NCBI GenBank assembly: GCA_900239685.1 | Contig: OENT01000278.1 | Span: forward strand, 62,001 to 126,000 | From: Rotaria macrura | Taxonomy: Eukaryota > Rotifera > Eurotatoria > Philodinida > Philodinidae | Length of the DNA stretch: 64,000 nucleotides | Reading direction: 5' to 3' | Part shown: positions 1 through 14,986 of the stretch, piece after piece | Layout of the letters: the number at the start of each line of letters is the position of its first letter | Numbering within the stretch: the stretch's first letter is position 1 | Position numbers and translations under genes: made by a program | The notes under the pieces: model-generated | Databases searched by the model: none | What the model was told of the DNA's origin: nothing | The model's input: only the letters and a program-made list of their open reading frames with translations

Positions 1-1376
1 ACTTGATTGTGTAAAATATCGTCCAATGGGATCTTCTTCCTTTTGTCTTGCATCAGCAAATACTAAATAAATACAAAGTTGTGCCTTTGTTTTCAAAAAA
101 GAAAAAAAAACATTTTACCAGTAAATAATGACGTCGGTAATTCTTTTTTTCGTATAACTTTTTCACAAAATGGGCTAAATATGATTTGACTACTAGCAGC
201 ATTTGATTCTACATCTGATTGATATGAATTTTCTTCACCACTTCTATCATCATCCATTGATTCATCTTGAATATCATCGATGTCTTCATACATCTGTTCA
301 ATATCTTCCCCAATGCCACCATTACCTAATTCTTTCTCATCGTTATTTGCTGGTTCCGTATATTGTCCACCAAAAACAGATGACATTGTTGCTTGCGCAT
401 TTAAATTTTCCGATTTAACCATATCTAAGTCAAATATAGTTCATTGTGTAAAATCAGAAAAAAAATTTATATTTCTTAATGTCTTACTTCTTGCTTGTAA
501 AAATTTAATTCCATCAATATATCCTCGCCAACAAATTTGTTTCAAAACAGAAATATTTGGCGGAAATAAAGCATGAGTCATACGATATAGATTTTCTTGT
601 GTACATGAAATATCTGTACCTAATAGATAAATATATGAGAAAATGATTTGTTTTTTTTTTTACAATCAAATGAAATTTTTACCTCGAAAATCAATACTAT
701 AAAACGAGCCGGATTCATCACGAGGACAAATATCACTTTCACCAGCAAATGGTGATACTAAGATAGTTCTTTCATCAATAACAGGATTATTATTTGTTAA
801 ACCACCATCCCAACAATACTAGAAAACAAAATACATAGAAATTTCTTTTTCTTATTCATATTCTCATGGTATAATTCATTTTGCTCTTACTTCTTCACGA
901 AATTTCGGTGGAATTATTCCTGACCAGTATGGGACGAAACTTGAACAAATAAGTACTTGAATGAGTTCTTCACGTGTATGAAATTGATTTACGATGATGT
1001 TTTTATTATCTTTCCAACGTGTTAATGATATATATAAACGTCCTGAACATATTTCATGTGCATTTGTGGGCAAAATTCGTCGTAAACCATTACGTATGAT
1101 TTCAACAATGTCAAACGTTGGATGTAATGGACCTAGTGCACGACTACGTGCTCGTATAGCTATTTCAAGTGCATCACTACACATTTGTCCAAGGCAACAA
1201 CCACTCATGGCACATGCAGCAACCAGTGAGCCAGCCGAACATCCAGCCATTTTGCCATCGAGTACTTCAGGCGCGTATTCTTTAAATGCGGATACAACGC
1301 CAACATGATATACGCCTAGAAATCCACAGCCGCATAATGATAAATTAATTTGTGATGAATTCAATTCAGAAATCAT
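1..1376 (-). CDS. PNPLA2-like: ATGL/PNPLA2-like patatin-domain triacylglycerol lipase (partial, 3' end off window)
   Basis: Patatin-like phospholipase of the adipose triglyceride lipase group, which removes the first fatty acid from triacylglycerol at lipid droplets. Exons read on the minus strand: 891-1376, 683-818, 488-619, 119-424 and 1-62 (continuing past the edge). Seen in the translation: a glycine-rich oxyanion loop near residues 16-21, the nucleophile elbow GCSAG with Ser at residue 47, and the DGG motif with Asp at residue 166 at the start of exon 2. These are the same residue numbers as the human ATGL catalytic dyad. The blocks [25 protein letters not shown] and [13 protein letters not shown] also follow ATGL. 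Exon 4 codes an acidic, low-complexity linker with a run of Asp/Glu. The start is the first ATG before the patatin fold. Orthology within PNPLA1-5 is not resolved. Confidence 0.9.
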
Positions 1377-3589
1377 TCACTTTGATTATTATTTTAAAAT
1401 AGAAGAACGAAAATGTGTCTAAAAGAGAAATACGAATGTATGTGAAATAAAAATTACGAGTATTTATTTGTCTGTCACAAGACGAGTAAGTGCAAAAGAT
1501 ATCTAGAACAAATAAAAGATTCTGCTTACAATGCACGAATAGTTCGAAGAACTTATTTACTTAATGTAGCAGCATTTGTTTTTTCTTCTTATTCTCTGGG
1601 TGTGGTCGTTTGGCTATATGACCCCTAGCTTAAGAGGTAGGTGTGAATGTGAGTGTGTCTTATATCTACTAAACGGCAGATAGATAATAAATTATATTGC
1701 ATATTGATGTAAAGAAAAATAAAAAGACTCAATTTCATTATCTCAGCAAAGAAAAACATAAAATATTCTGAAAAATTCGGGTACATTCTACTATTTTTGA
1801 TTTGAATTAAACAAGGGCCAATACCAATGTTAATCTACGGATAATAGTACAATAGAAAAATGTCAAGATTGATTCTTAGTAATAATAATGCACATATATG
1901 ACCGGAACTAGTCTGCCATTATTTTCTAATTCTTGCTTAACTACACATCACTCGAACTATACATAGGAAAAATATCAGTTATAAAATTTTTAAATTTACT
2001 TATGATACTTGTATGAAAATCGCTTAATTTGTAAACGTTATCGGAAACAAAAATCATTCTGTGTCAATTCGACTGCACACTGATAATATCATGCTAACAA
2101 ATATATGCATTTGATTAGAAGCAAGGAAGACTGTTAGTATAGCTCACTCAAGGACGTATTTAGGTGTGTTCGGCGAGTCTTTAAATTCATATCTTACACA
2201 AAAAAGCCTTGAGTTCAATGACAGTAGAGTTTTTTCTGCAAATTTAGCATTATTTTCTTTTGATGAATATAACAGTACAAAGTACAAGTAGTTACTAATC
2301 AGTCGTAGAATACAATTGATAAAGTTGATAGAAAACTAATATTTTTCTAATAGTTTATATATGCTGCATGTCGAAAGACGGCTTGGGACATCCCATTAGA
2401 CTGGCCATTCCCCTATGATTCATATCTCACGAGATAAGACGACGACGAAGACGACGATACTGCTATGACAGTGATTCCAAAGGAAAAAATAAGTGGTAGG
2501 TTTTGATTGTGTTGTTGGAACAGAAACATGTAGAGAATAACCAATGAAATCATGAAACTCACCCTCTTTCGACCTGAAGATGTCATTTTCTTTCAACGTC
2601 ATCTTATTTTCGATGAACGAAAAGAGTCTTCAAAACTTGTGAAACATACATTGTCAACACGATAGCGATTTACCCGTTCATTGTTGAATAGAAACTCCAA
2701 TATTATAAATGGTTCAAAGAATGTTGTATTATTCTGTGTATTTTTTTTGACATAGACAAGAAATTTCATTTAATCATTTCGTTCTACATAAAGAACTAAC
2801 AGTATCAGTTATGAATGTGAAAGAACAAATCATAGTGTCACCTACAAGAGTATATAGAGTATAAAACATAATCGAGTTCATGAAGTTCGAAAAACAAAAG
2901 ACTGTGATACGAATTATAAATATATGATTCTTTTTAGATAGATGTCCGACGTACTATTATTTCCTTAGCAATATATAAAAATATGACGTTCTTTCTTCAC
3001 TTTCCTTAGTACTATTTTTGACTGTTCTCTTTGCACCAAACTGTCTAATGTTAACACGATAAGAGATATCAAGAAATACGACCAATCTGGCTAGTACTAT
3101 AATAAATATAGACGTTTGTTAATGCCAGAAGCGGCTTCTTCTTCTTTTCTTTTTGGCCATGGTAGTATAGTGTGTCGAAGGAAAAAGTATACGATACCGT
3201 ATCACAGAAATGCTAAGATATTCCTATAAATAAACTTATGTATGGCCTTGTATCAATCTTACATCAGTTTACTTTTATAGCTGAAGATACTCTTTCAGAT
3301 TTTTAGTAATTGAAAGAAAAGAGCGAGAAAAATAATTCTTTTAATTCGTTGATATGTTTAACTATTGTCGAGGTGTATTTCAAATATTGACCGATAAGAA
3401 AGTTTCTGATATAAACATGTATCTTCTTCAACTTGTACAAATGTGTCTATGCGATGATATATCTCAGCGTATTTTTTCTTCATTCTTTACTTCTCCTATG
3501 CTAGAAAAAGACTTGTTTGAAAGAAATATCGATCACTGTTAAACATTCTTTCTTTTTTATTTGTATCGATGAGATAAGTTATTATTACC
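1377..3589. other. Intergenic, between divergent lipase and SMS-like genes
   Basis: About 2.2 kb of AT-rich sequence between two head-to-head genes. Short open frames here (for example around 2420-2602 and 3354-3542) show no domain, no codon signal and no sensible splice partners. It should contain both promoters, but no specific element can be supported. Confidence 0.5.
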
Positions 3590-3609
3590 AGACTATATAA
3601 TGTTACTAT

Positions 3610-4482
3610 ATGACAGATATTCGATTCGATGATGATTTCAAATATCAATATGGATCTTTGATATACGGAATATTTCTACTACCATCATATGATAGAATGC
3701 AACCGTACTCGCCATTTCGTTTTATTACAAATCAATATAAATTACGTGTTAGTTATGAATTACAAGTATATGTTTTGAAATCATTACGAGATTTATTATT
3801 TCTTGCCATTGAATTTTTCATTGAAAATACAACAGTACAAGCAATATCATCTGTTAAGCATAATCGTTTTCCCTTACGTGATTTGGTTTATGAAGCTTTA
3901 ATTAAAATTACTTCTCGAAAGAAAATGTGTATTGGCTATCGGTTATCTGTTGAGAATTTAGCAATCATTTGGGTTGTTTTTTGTTTTCTAAATGGTACTA
4001 AAGGTTTATCGATAATTCAAAAGGGTGCACGCTGTTTAACCATAGCTCGTGCATTACGTATATGTATATTTTCAATGACAGTTCTTCCATCGCCGAGACT
4101 TCGTTGTAATTTTACTGCTCCCATAGATCCTTTTAAAGTACATGTTGGTGGTGCTTGCAATGATTTACTTTATAGTGGACATGTTACTATTTATACTCTA
4201 ATTGCTGTGTCATTTACAATATTAGCTCGTCAATATTCATCGAGACTGTTACGCTATGGTCTACCATTTCTAATTTGGCTTCTCATAATTCACCGTATTA
4301 TATGTACTATATTAGAACGTCATCATTATTCAATTGATATGTTCTTAGGTTTCGTTGTAACACTATTGATATGGCAGTGTAAACCGTTACATATTGATTT
4401 ACCCAGGGTACCACAAAATTTATTTTTACATTTAAAACAATTAGTTTTTCCTAAAGTCCATTCAAGTTTCAAAGGTGTTTAA
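3610..4482 (+). CDS. Sphingomyelin synthase-like PAP2_C membrane protein, intronless
   Basis: A 290-residue multi-pass membrane protein of the sphingomyelin synthase/SAMD8 (PAP2_C) family, whose members transfer a phospho-headgroup from a phospholipid to ceramide. The C-terminal half carries the two catalytic blocks. One is ACNDLLYSGH, matching the family C-G-D-x3-S-G-H block with Asn for Gly. The other is RHHYSIDMFLG, matching H-Y-[ST]-[IV]-D. Together they give the His, His, Asp set. A stretch reading MTVLPSPRLRC lies where family members have a similar motif before the first block. At least four hydrophobic segments are visible. The first ATG after an AG acceptor at 3590-3591 was taken as start. 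It has no intron and is shorter than animal SMS proteins, which lack about 100 residues less; no SAM domain is seen. It ends 42 bp from the USP39 stop on the other strand. Which headgroup it uses cannot be told. Confidence 0.75.
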   Translation: MTDIRFDDDFKYQYGSLIYGIFLLPSYDRMQPYSPFRFITNQYKLRVSYELQVYVLKSLRDLLFLAIEFFIENTTVQAISSVKHNRFPLRDLVYEALIKITSRKKMCIGYRLSVENLAIIWVVFCFLNGTKGLSIIQKGARCLTIARALRICIFSMTVLPSPRLRCNFTAPIDPFKVHVGGACNDLLYSGHVTIYTLIAVSFTILARQYSSRLLRYGLPFLIWLLIIHRIICTILERHHYSIDMFLGFVVTLLIWQCKPLHIDLPRVPQNLFLHLKQLVFPKVHSSFKGV

Positions 4483-4524
4483 TATACGAAGAAAAAGACA
4501 TTGAATACAGAAAAAAATTGTTGA

Positions 4525-7500
4525 TCAAGTGTTTTTAAACAATTGATTAACGTCGCGACGTTCCCAGATCTATGTAGAAAAGAAAACAACAAACACATCA
4601 TGTTAATGAAGAAAAGAACAATGTAAACACGAGGGAATAAATATTTTTTACTTGTAAATATGATTCGGAAAGTGTAATCATTTGAGGTAGAACATCGACG
4701 ACATGTAAATCTTGTAACTCGTACCATGTACCCGAACCCTAAAAGAAAATTAAAATAGTTGATTTATTAGCATGATTTTTATTTTATTATTGATCTAACC
4801 TTATGCAAAATGTGAACGCGATAGGTACCTTTCCCTAATAGTAAGAGATAAAAGAAAATGATTAAAATCATAAAATTAAAAAATTTTAAATATTCAATTT
4901 AACCTGGTTCTCCATCATGAACAACATTAGAAATGAGATCATAAGTTGTTGATGGACTTTCAAGTAAAGCTGATGGTTCGATACGATATTCCGGTAATAG
5001 TTCTCTTAGGTCAACGTTTCTGAAAAAAAGCAGAATTTCGATAAAGATATTTTTACTTGAGAAATAAGAGTAATAGTAACAGAAATGACACACCACATTT
5101 TTTTCATTATGCAGAAAGAACCCGACCTCTTTTTCTCTCTCTCTCTCCCTTGTCTCTATTCAATGGAGTTAATCATGTTATTTCTGTTTTCTGACTAATA
5201 TCAACAAAAAAAATTGATTCCCAATAGTCAAGATAAAAGAAAAAGATTACCAATTAAGAAGTGTTTTTCTGATTCTTGAATTTAACGTCAATCAAAGTTT
5301 TAATTTCATTATGTTTGTGTAAACCTTTGCAGAAAAACTATTAAAGCTATTTACTAACGTCAAAGAAACAAGGTCGACTATTATAGATCTCTCTAAATAT
5401 ATTTGAAAATGTCAATCTTTTAATATTCGAGTGAAATTCCTGTAAGTCGAACTTCTATTTATATTCGTCTACTAGTCAATCTTAGAGTTTTCATTACATA
5501 ACAAACCCTTTACACAGTTGATAGAGTAAGCTCAAATGACAATATCCTACGCTAGAAAACGTTCTCAAGTACAATGTGAATAATATCAAACAAATACTAG
5601 ATTTAAAACTGAAAAAAATATACAAAACTGTCCAACAATCAAGTAATACGTAGAAAACACAGAGGGAAATGGAACGGTGAAGTTTAATTCATTGAAGAAT
5701 TCGTTGCTTTTACTAGACTAAAATCCATTCTATTTTGTATTTAGAAAGATAAATTTATAAATTAAATTAAATAGTATGGCGTCGGTTGCGAGTTTTTGTG
5801 AGCTACAGGGGATAAAATATGAAAAAGTAAGAATTTGAACAAATAATATGCACTATGTCTCATAAAAAATACATCTATCACTAATATATTTATCTTCAAC
5901 GTCTTAAAATAGAAAATATTTTAGTAGACTAATTTCATTATCAATGGATTCTCAATAAGACCCAAAAAATGTTAATTAGAAATATTTTTCTTTCTACTAA
6001 AAATACTTTTTACAGCATCCATGTCAGTATGACTTTTTGCAAGATGCATGCACTTCTATTGTCTCTAATCTTGAGAATAGTTTTATTGTATTCATTATTT
6101 AGTGCATACTAATCTATGAAGAAAAAATAACAAAGAAGATACAATTACTGCAAGATGAAAACTAAACATCGTCGATATTCAATAACACTTCGTAAACAAA
6201 AATCGTTTAGTTTATAAACGATTTAAGATCTTACACTTTGTGTACTCTATCGGATAGATATTCTTTTCTAATTACAAACATAGATTGATGACGTTTATTT
6301 TACGTCACACAGATAAATTTTATATATTCTTGTTGCATCATCATTTGTAAATTATGCTTAGTTTAATATCAATTATCAACATACTTGATTGGAAAATTGA
6401 CAATGGTTGTATTTTTTTCCAGATAGAATGTATTCTTTGTAAAGCGCTAAAAGAAAACTCTAATGTATGTCATTGTATATTATATTGTTGTATGTTACTC
6501 GGAAACATAATATGAGATACGGTGGTAATTTTCTTATTTCATAACGTTTAAGAAAATTATCTTTATATGTTTTATGTTCTTGTGCTGTTTGTCCATCGAA
6601 TTTTGTTAAAATTTGAAAAAGTGGTACTTGTGGTATGATACTTTCTTTAATTTCATCGCGAAATAATGGTGGTGGTGGTAGATCAACTGAGAGAAATAAA
6701 TATGGAATTTCTTCATCATACTCTAGACAAACAGCAGATAAAAATTCAAATATTTAAGAAACGAAAACTTTCATGTATTACCTCTGTATTCTTCTATGGC
6801 TAATAATTTTCTTTTGTCGTCTTCATTCTAGTGAAACAAAATAATAATTCATAGAATTTCATATTGAAATAACAATAGTTCAGATAATTTTCTTACTAAA
6901 TCAGTCGGTGGAATTTTTCTAGTATAAACTTTCATTTTGCCTTGAAATGCTTTGTAAATAATACTACTATTGGAATTCTTCGTTCCATTCAATGTTAAAT
7001 GAAGACTATTGAGAAGCCATGCCAGAAATTCGACTGGATCACCTTGTTGTGTTATTTGAAAACGTTTTTTACTACACTTGACAACTGCTTGTAGCATTTC
7101 ATGGGGTGATACGTGTGCCTTAAAATTTCTTGGATTCCATAACTTTCGAACTAATTCACCAAATCGTTTAACTAAATTAATCATTATATCACCAGGTGCT
7201 ACACGTATGTCAGCATAGTTATCTTCCTGAAGAAAATAATCACGTAGTGGACCAACATTAATTAAAGCCTGAAAACTTAAACGAATATGAAGAAACATTT
7301 TTACAAAGTAGTTCAGTTACTTGTAGGATAACATTGCAATAATCATTTGCTTTAATATTATTCAAACCAACAATACCTATTAATAAAATAGATGAATATT
7401 TCTTCTTCTTCTTTTTATTGTGTCGTTCACGAACCTGGTAAATATAAAGTTCCATCATAAGCGCGAACCATTTTTTCATTTTTATCTAATTGTTCTATTT

Positions 7501-8903
7501 GTTCTTTCGTATATGTTGGATTAAGTACATACTAAATAGAAAGAAATATTAGTAAACAAAAAGAAACATATAAATATTCATTTACTTTAATATCATCTAA
7601 CGATGAATCAACGATTTCATAATTATCTGGTAAACAAAAGAATTCCAATGAATGAAGATTTATGAAAACATGATGTTCAACTTCAACACTGTGTGTATAA
7701 GCACAAGATTTTTGTCCACGACCTTTGAATGGGAAAAAGAGAAATTCATTGTATATAGTATTTAAACCTTCGACAATGATTAACCTTGAAAATATTTTCC
7801 ACAAACTAAACAAGCATAAACATTATTATTTGATAATGTTATTGAACAAAGTTTTTCGAAATCAAAATCGAGTACACTCCTAAATAAAGAAAACACATGA
7901 TAAGTATTTTCAAATATATTTTAAAAAAATTCCCTTATACACAGATCAAATCTAATTTAGAAGATAGAATTCTTTTTTCCCCAAATTGTTTCTCTTGCTC
8001 AATATTTGTATGATCTATGGTCGATCATGATTGTTGCATATCTTAGTAATTTTATTATCTAGATTCCATACATGAAAAATCCATCAATTGTATGCTATTT
8101 TTCGAGAGAAAAATATTTGAATATCGACATAAGATTCAACTAAGAATAAGAAGATCCTTTTCTTTTCTATTTTCTGCATTAAATATCTTTAAAAAAAAGT
8201 TCTTTCTTCATATATTCTTATCATCGGTAGATCTCTATGTGTCGAGTGAAATACTTATGTTTTGATTTCTCATGAGTATGTTCCCGAAGGTTAGAAGCTC
8301 ATTAGAACGATGATTAAGTCCGAAGGACATGCTTTCATCAATCTCATGAACAAACGATTAATTAGATCAGCAATCTACTTTCAGCAGATTGCCATATCTG
8401 ATTAGGATAACTATTTTAGAACATTTGTTCAATTATGATTGCACTTATCCGTTTCTTTCTTATCAAGTTTCATACAAACAACATCTAGATAAATCAATTT
8501 AATAATGGATCAATACTGAAAGCGAACACGTAATATACTCGATGGATAAGAAAAAATTAAATTATCACTTATCGCTAGTGCAAGATTATCCTTTCAAATC
8601 ATACCGATTAATTGTATCTAAATATGGACAGTTACGACTACGACCATCAACTGTCGTCGCTTCTGATGACTTGACACTAGTATGCATTAATTCTCGAAGA
8701 GTTGTACCGACGATAGGTACACCTTTAAAAAATAAACATAACATTAAAACAAAATATAATTCGTCAGTCAATGTACACATGTAATAGAAATCAAACGAAC
8801 CTTTTTTCTTTTTTGCCACTGGTTGATATCCAGGGTTGGATCCGGTTACATTTAAATCATAAGTTCGTTTAATACCTTGTATTTGTTTAATATCGTCGTT
8901 CAT
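4525..8903 (-). CDS. USP39: USP39/Sad1-like U4/U6.U5 tri-snRNP ubiquitin-specific-protease-fold protein
   Basis: Splicing factor of the USP39/Sad1 family, needed for U4/U6.U5 tri-snRNP function, with a ZnF-UBP domain and an inactive USP fold. Thirteen exons: 8801-8903, 8605-8722, 7785-7879, 7586-7722, 7435-7531, 7321-7376, 6897-7268, 6782-6827, 6499-6722, 6385-6446, 4904-5019, 4800-4834, 4652-4738, plus terminal 4525-4569 (14 coding pieces in all). They sum to 530 residues (human 565). Diagnostic blocks: NCPYLDTINR, CLVCGKYFQ, SVEVEHHVF, CLPDNYEI, RAYDGTLYLPG, VGLNNIKANDY, WNPRNFKAHVSPHEM, TTYDLISNVVHDG, and the C-terminal IWER. As in the family, the usual USP catalytic Cys position in the LNNIKANDY block is not Cys. 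One intron (5020-6384) is far longer than the rest. The start ATG follows directly on a TTTTTTTTTCAG acceptor. Confidence 0.95.
5020..6384 (-). other. Long USP39 intron (about 1.37 kb)
   Basis: Non-coding between the exon ending FPIK and the exon starting NVDLRE. Contains a CT-rich tract at about 5130-5150. I see no open frame or clear repeat that explains its size. Confidence 0.7.
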
Positions 8904-8916
8904 CTGAAAAAAAAAG
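8904..8916 (-). promoter_or_regulatory. Acceptor-like poly-pyrimidine tract plus AG at the USP39 start codon
   Basis: On the minus strand a run of T ending in CAG abuts the ATG. Only 184 bp separate it from the PSMC1 stop upstream. It could accept a trans-spliced leader or a short 5' UTR intron; the sequence alone does not decide. Confidence 0.5.
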
Positions 8917-9086
8917 AAACACTATATTTCTTTTCGTCTGTTGAATTCTGTTTATTGTTGTCTCGAGAATAAAAGAACAACACGGGACAAAAAAAAGAAA
9001 AAAGAAAAGAAGAAAATAACACTTGAATAATAATAATAATAATAAAATTTTGTATGAGAGTTTTCCTATTGTCGAACCATCAATGA

Positions 9087-12424
<3,338 letters not shown>

Positions 12425-12685
12425 AGTTTAAACAAGAATTCAAGCAATAAATCTGAAGATCAAAAACAAAAAAGAAAATCGATTAGTCACACCGACAATA
12501 AGAAATACTAATACATATATTATAAATTTAGAGAATAGTTGAGTATATTTTTTTTTGACTTTTTAAAATAGAGTTCGTCATGATAAATAAGTACTAGGTT
12601 ACATATGAAGACAATACACATTTGAACACGAAGAAAAATATTTATTTATTGTTGTCTCGCAGAGGTACAATAGTCATTTGTCGAT

Positions 12686-13544
12686 TTAATCAACATGTGT
12701 GGCAGATGATTGGTGAGATAATACATGATTTATATGATCACCATTGTCTGCTGTCTCTTGTATAAATGGTATTGAACCTGTTTTAGATGGTCGTCTATGT
12801 TCCATATCATGTTCAACGGCTTCTTCCCATGATTCATGTTTAACACCGTCCGCTAAATGAACAAGTTTTATATGAATGGCCATGACCTTTTCGTTTTTTG
12901 GAGGCATTAACATTTTTTTAAATGATACTGTGTCACCTCTCTGTGGTACATAATCATCATCAATACTAAATCGATAAATCAAAATTAGACGATTCATTGA
13001 AAATAATCATTAGAACTCGTACATACTCAGAAACATGAACAAATATCAATTCATTTGGGTGATCATTTGTGCGAATATAGCCATGACCTCTTTCCCGGCA
13101 AAATTCTTCTATTGTACCTTCGTACGATGGACTTTGTGATGCACGTTCACATCTAAATCATTAATTTTAAATTAGTATCAACAGAATAAAGACATGATTC
13201 ATTTATTATATTGAATAACCTATGGATAGGACTTTGTCAAAGAACAATGGAGAATCAGATTAAGGATCTTCTATATTTGTTCCGTAGAAATCTCATACAT
13301 AAAGCAGGAAATTGCAACTCTTCTATGATAAGAATGTTTTTAATTAAATAAAATTGATAAACATTCTGATAACGGATGTGGCGAAAAAAATCGTAGACAG
13401 TTATGCCGATGAAATGTTTATTGAAGAATAAGAAAAAAAGAGTTCTTACTGAGAAAGTGTTCGTTCTCGTCTGGTAGGCACTGGATGCGAAGCACATTCG
13501 CCTGAACGCGGCGAATGTGATCCAGTTAATGACGAATGAAACAT
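12686..13544 (-). CDS. CARHSP1-like: CARHSP1/CSDC2-like cold-shock-domain RNA-binding protein
   Basis: Three exons (13450-13544, 13027-13152, 12686-12965) give 166 residues. The family is CRHSP-24/PIPPin: small cytoplasmic cold-shock-domain proteins that bind mRNA 3' UTRs. Seen: an N-terminal Ser/Pro-rich tail with PVPTRRERTLS, matching the PLPTRRTRTFS phosphorylation segment of the family. Then a cold-shock domain with EGTIEEFCRERGHGYIR and the block YVPQRGDTVSFK, followed by PPKNEKVMAIHIKLVHLADGVKHE, a C-terminal signature of this family. The tail after that (about 35 residues) is lineage-specific. It is 262 bp upstream of PSMC1 on the same strand. Confidence 0.9.
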
Positions 13545-14236
13545 AAACAAAAGAACAAGACTAGATCTAGAATACAAATGTATTGAAATCAAAGTTCATT
13601 GAACAAAAAAAAATACAACGATCAATTAATTCTGATCACGCATATTATTATTTTTTTATTTTACACAACATGCTTATATTTCAGAATATTAGATATCAGA
13701 GTAGACAAAACTTAAGATTTCATGAAGCAAAATAGAAAAAATACAATATTCAACATGGAAATGAAATTGAACCTCTAGAAATATACATATCAATAATAAT
13801 AATTACTTCGTGTGGCAATCAACGGATCCCATAAGTCTCGTGTCAATCAAATGAAGATTGAATTAAAAGACCGTCTTAATCATGCAAAGAACAAATTAGA
13901 TTTTGAGGACTAACTAAATATGGCAAATTAATTAAAACCATTCACTAAATGTTTATTCTTTTTCATCGAAATATTCTTAAGATATACATCCGTTTCATTT
14001 TCTATTTTCTCATTATTATATAAAGCACAATAATTAAATTTATGCTTCGAAAAATTTCACTCAGATCAGTTTCTTTCAATCGAGTTTTTTTGTTTAGTCA
14101 TATAATCTAGAATAGAAGAAAAAAGAGAAACAAAAATCGTTGAATAATTTGCTTTTGTTATTTTAATTTATCAACAAGAAAATATAACAGGGAACATTTA
14201 CATTAATCGAGCGAATGACGTCATTGCTTACCTAAT
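13545..14236. other. Intergenic between TAF8 and CARHSP1-like genes
   Basis: AT-rich, no open frame or recognised element. It should carry the TAF8 3' end and the CARHSP1-like promoter. Confidence 0.5.
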
Positions 14237-14986
14237 TTACATTTCACCTTCATCGGTAGCTGATAATGATTTCGTTCTATGTGATAGATTCGCCGCTGTT
14301 TCATCTTCAATATTTTCTGTACTGTCAGAATCCATTTGATCTTGCGGTAGTAAAGCAGAGAGATATGGCAATGGCGATACAGTATTCTTAATAAGATAAT
14401 AATCATTTATATTTGTTCCATGAGTATTAATTACAGGTATTCTTTCATTAGTTTGTAATTTAAATTTAACTAATGAACGTTGTAATGCACGACGTTGATC
14501 AGCTAGTGAATGTCGTACACGCGGATAATCTTTACGTAAATCAGCATAGGTTTCACTTGATATAAATGTATGTGGATCAGGAAATTCGGGTAGAAAATCA
14601 GGTATATATATTGGACGATGTTTACGTGAAGAGTTATTTGTTGTGACAGTTACACGAAATAATTTCATTGGATGCGTTTCAGTTTGCCGATCGGGTGAGC
14701 GTAGACGATGTTTTATTGGATGATTGAAAGTTTGCTGTAATGATGATGATTTAACATTCATAATTTGTAGTGAACGTGCTACATCCGATGGACATGGTTC
14801 TGTACGAGATTGAACTTCCATTAAACTTTTAACATTAAGCAATAGACGGCGAAGTATTGTATTTGATATATCAAGAAATTGATGATAAGCAGACATTTCA
14901 ATATTATCAAAACCATATTCACGTATAATGACGGCTAGTGATCGTTCAAATAGAACATCATACGGATGATCATTATTCGTATCCAT
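14237..14986 (-). CDS. TAF8: TFIID subunit TAF8, single exon
   Basis: TBP-associated factor 8, which pairs with TAF10 through a histone fold and helps assemble TFIID. The 249-residue frame starts MDTNNDHPYD at 14986. A further in-frame ATG at 15094 exists, but the extra 36 residues do not resemble the family and are probably 5' leader. Residues about 10-85 form the histone fold (SLAVIIREYGFDNIEMSAYHQFLD). The TAF8 C-terminal signature is clear: IPDFLPEFPDPHTF, then ADQRRALQRSL and PLPYLSALLP. It lacks the basic C-terminal nuclear signal of vertebrate TAF8 and ends in an acidic/serine tail. No introns are needed, unlike neighbouring conserved genes. Confidence 0.92.
   Translation of the reverse strand: MDTNNDHPYDVLFERSLAVIIREYGFDNIEMSAYHQFLDISNTILRRLLLNVKSLMEVQSRTEPCPSDVARSLQIMNVKSSSLQQTFNHPIKHRLRSPDRQTETHPMKLFRVTVTTNNSSRKHRPIYIPDFLPEFPDPHTFISSETYADLRKDYPRVRHSLADQRRALQRSLVKFKLQTNERIPVINTHGTNINDYYLIKNTVSPLPYLSALLPQDQMDSDSTENIEDETAANLSHRTKSLSATDEGEM

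Noticed and set aside
2420-2602. 60-residue minus-strand frame between the lipase and SMS-like genes
   Set aside because: No domain, low-complexity ends, no splice partner.
3354-3542. Open frame just upstream of the SMS-like gene, possible extra exon
   Set aside because: Ends in a stop with no suitable donor; residues do not resemble the SMS N-terminus.
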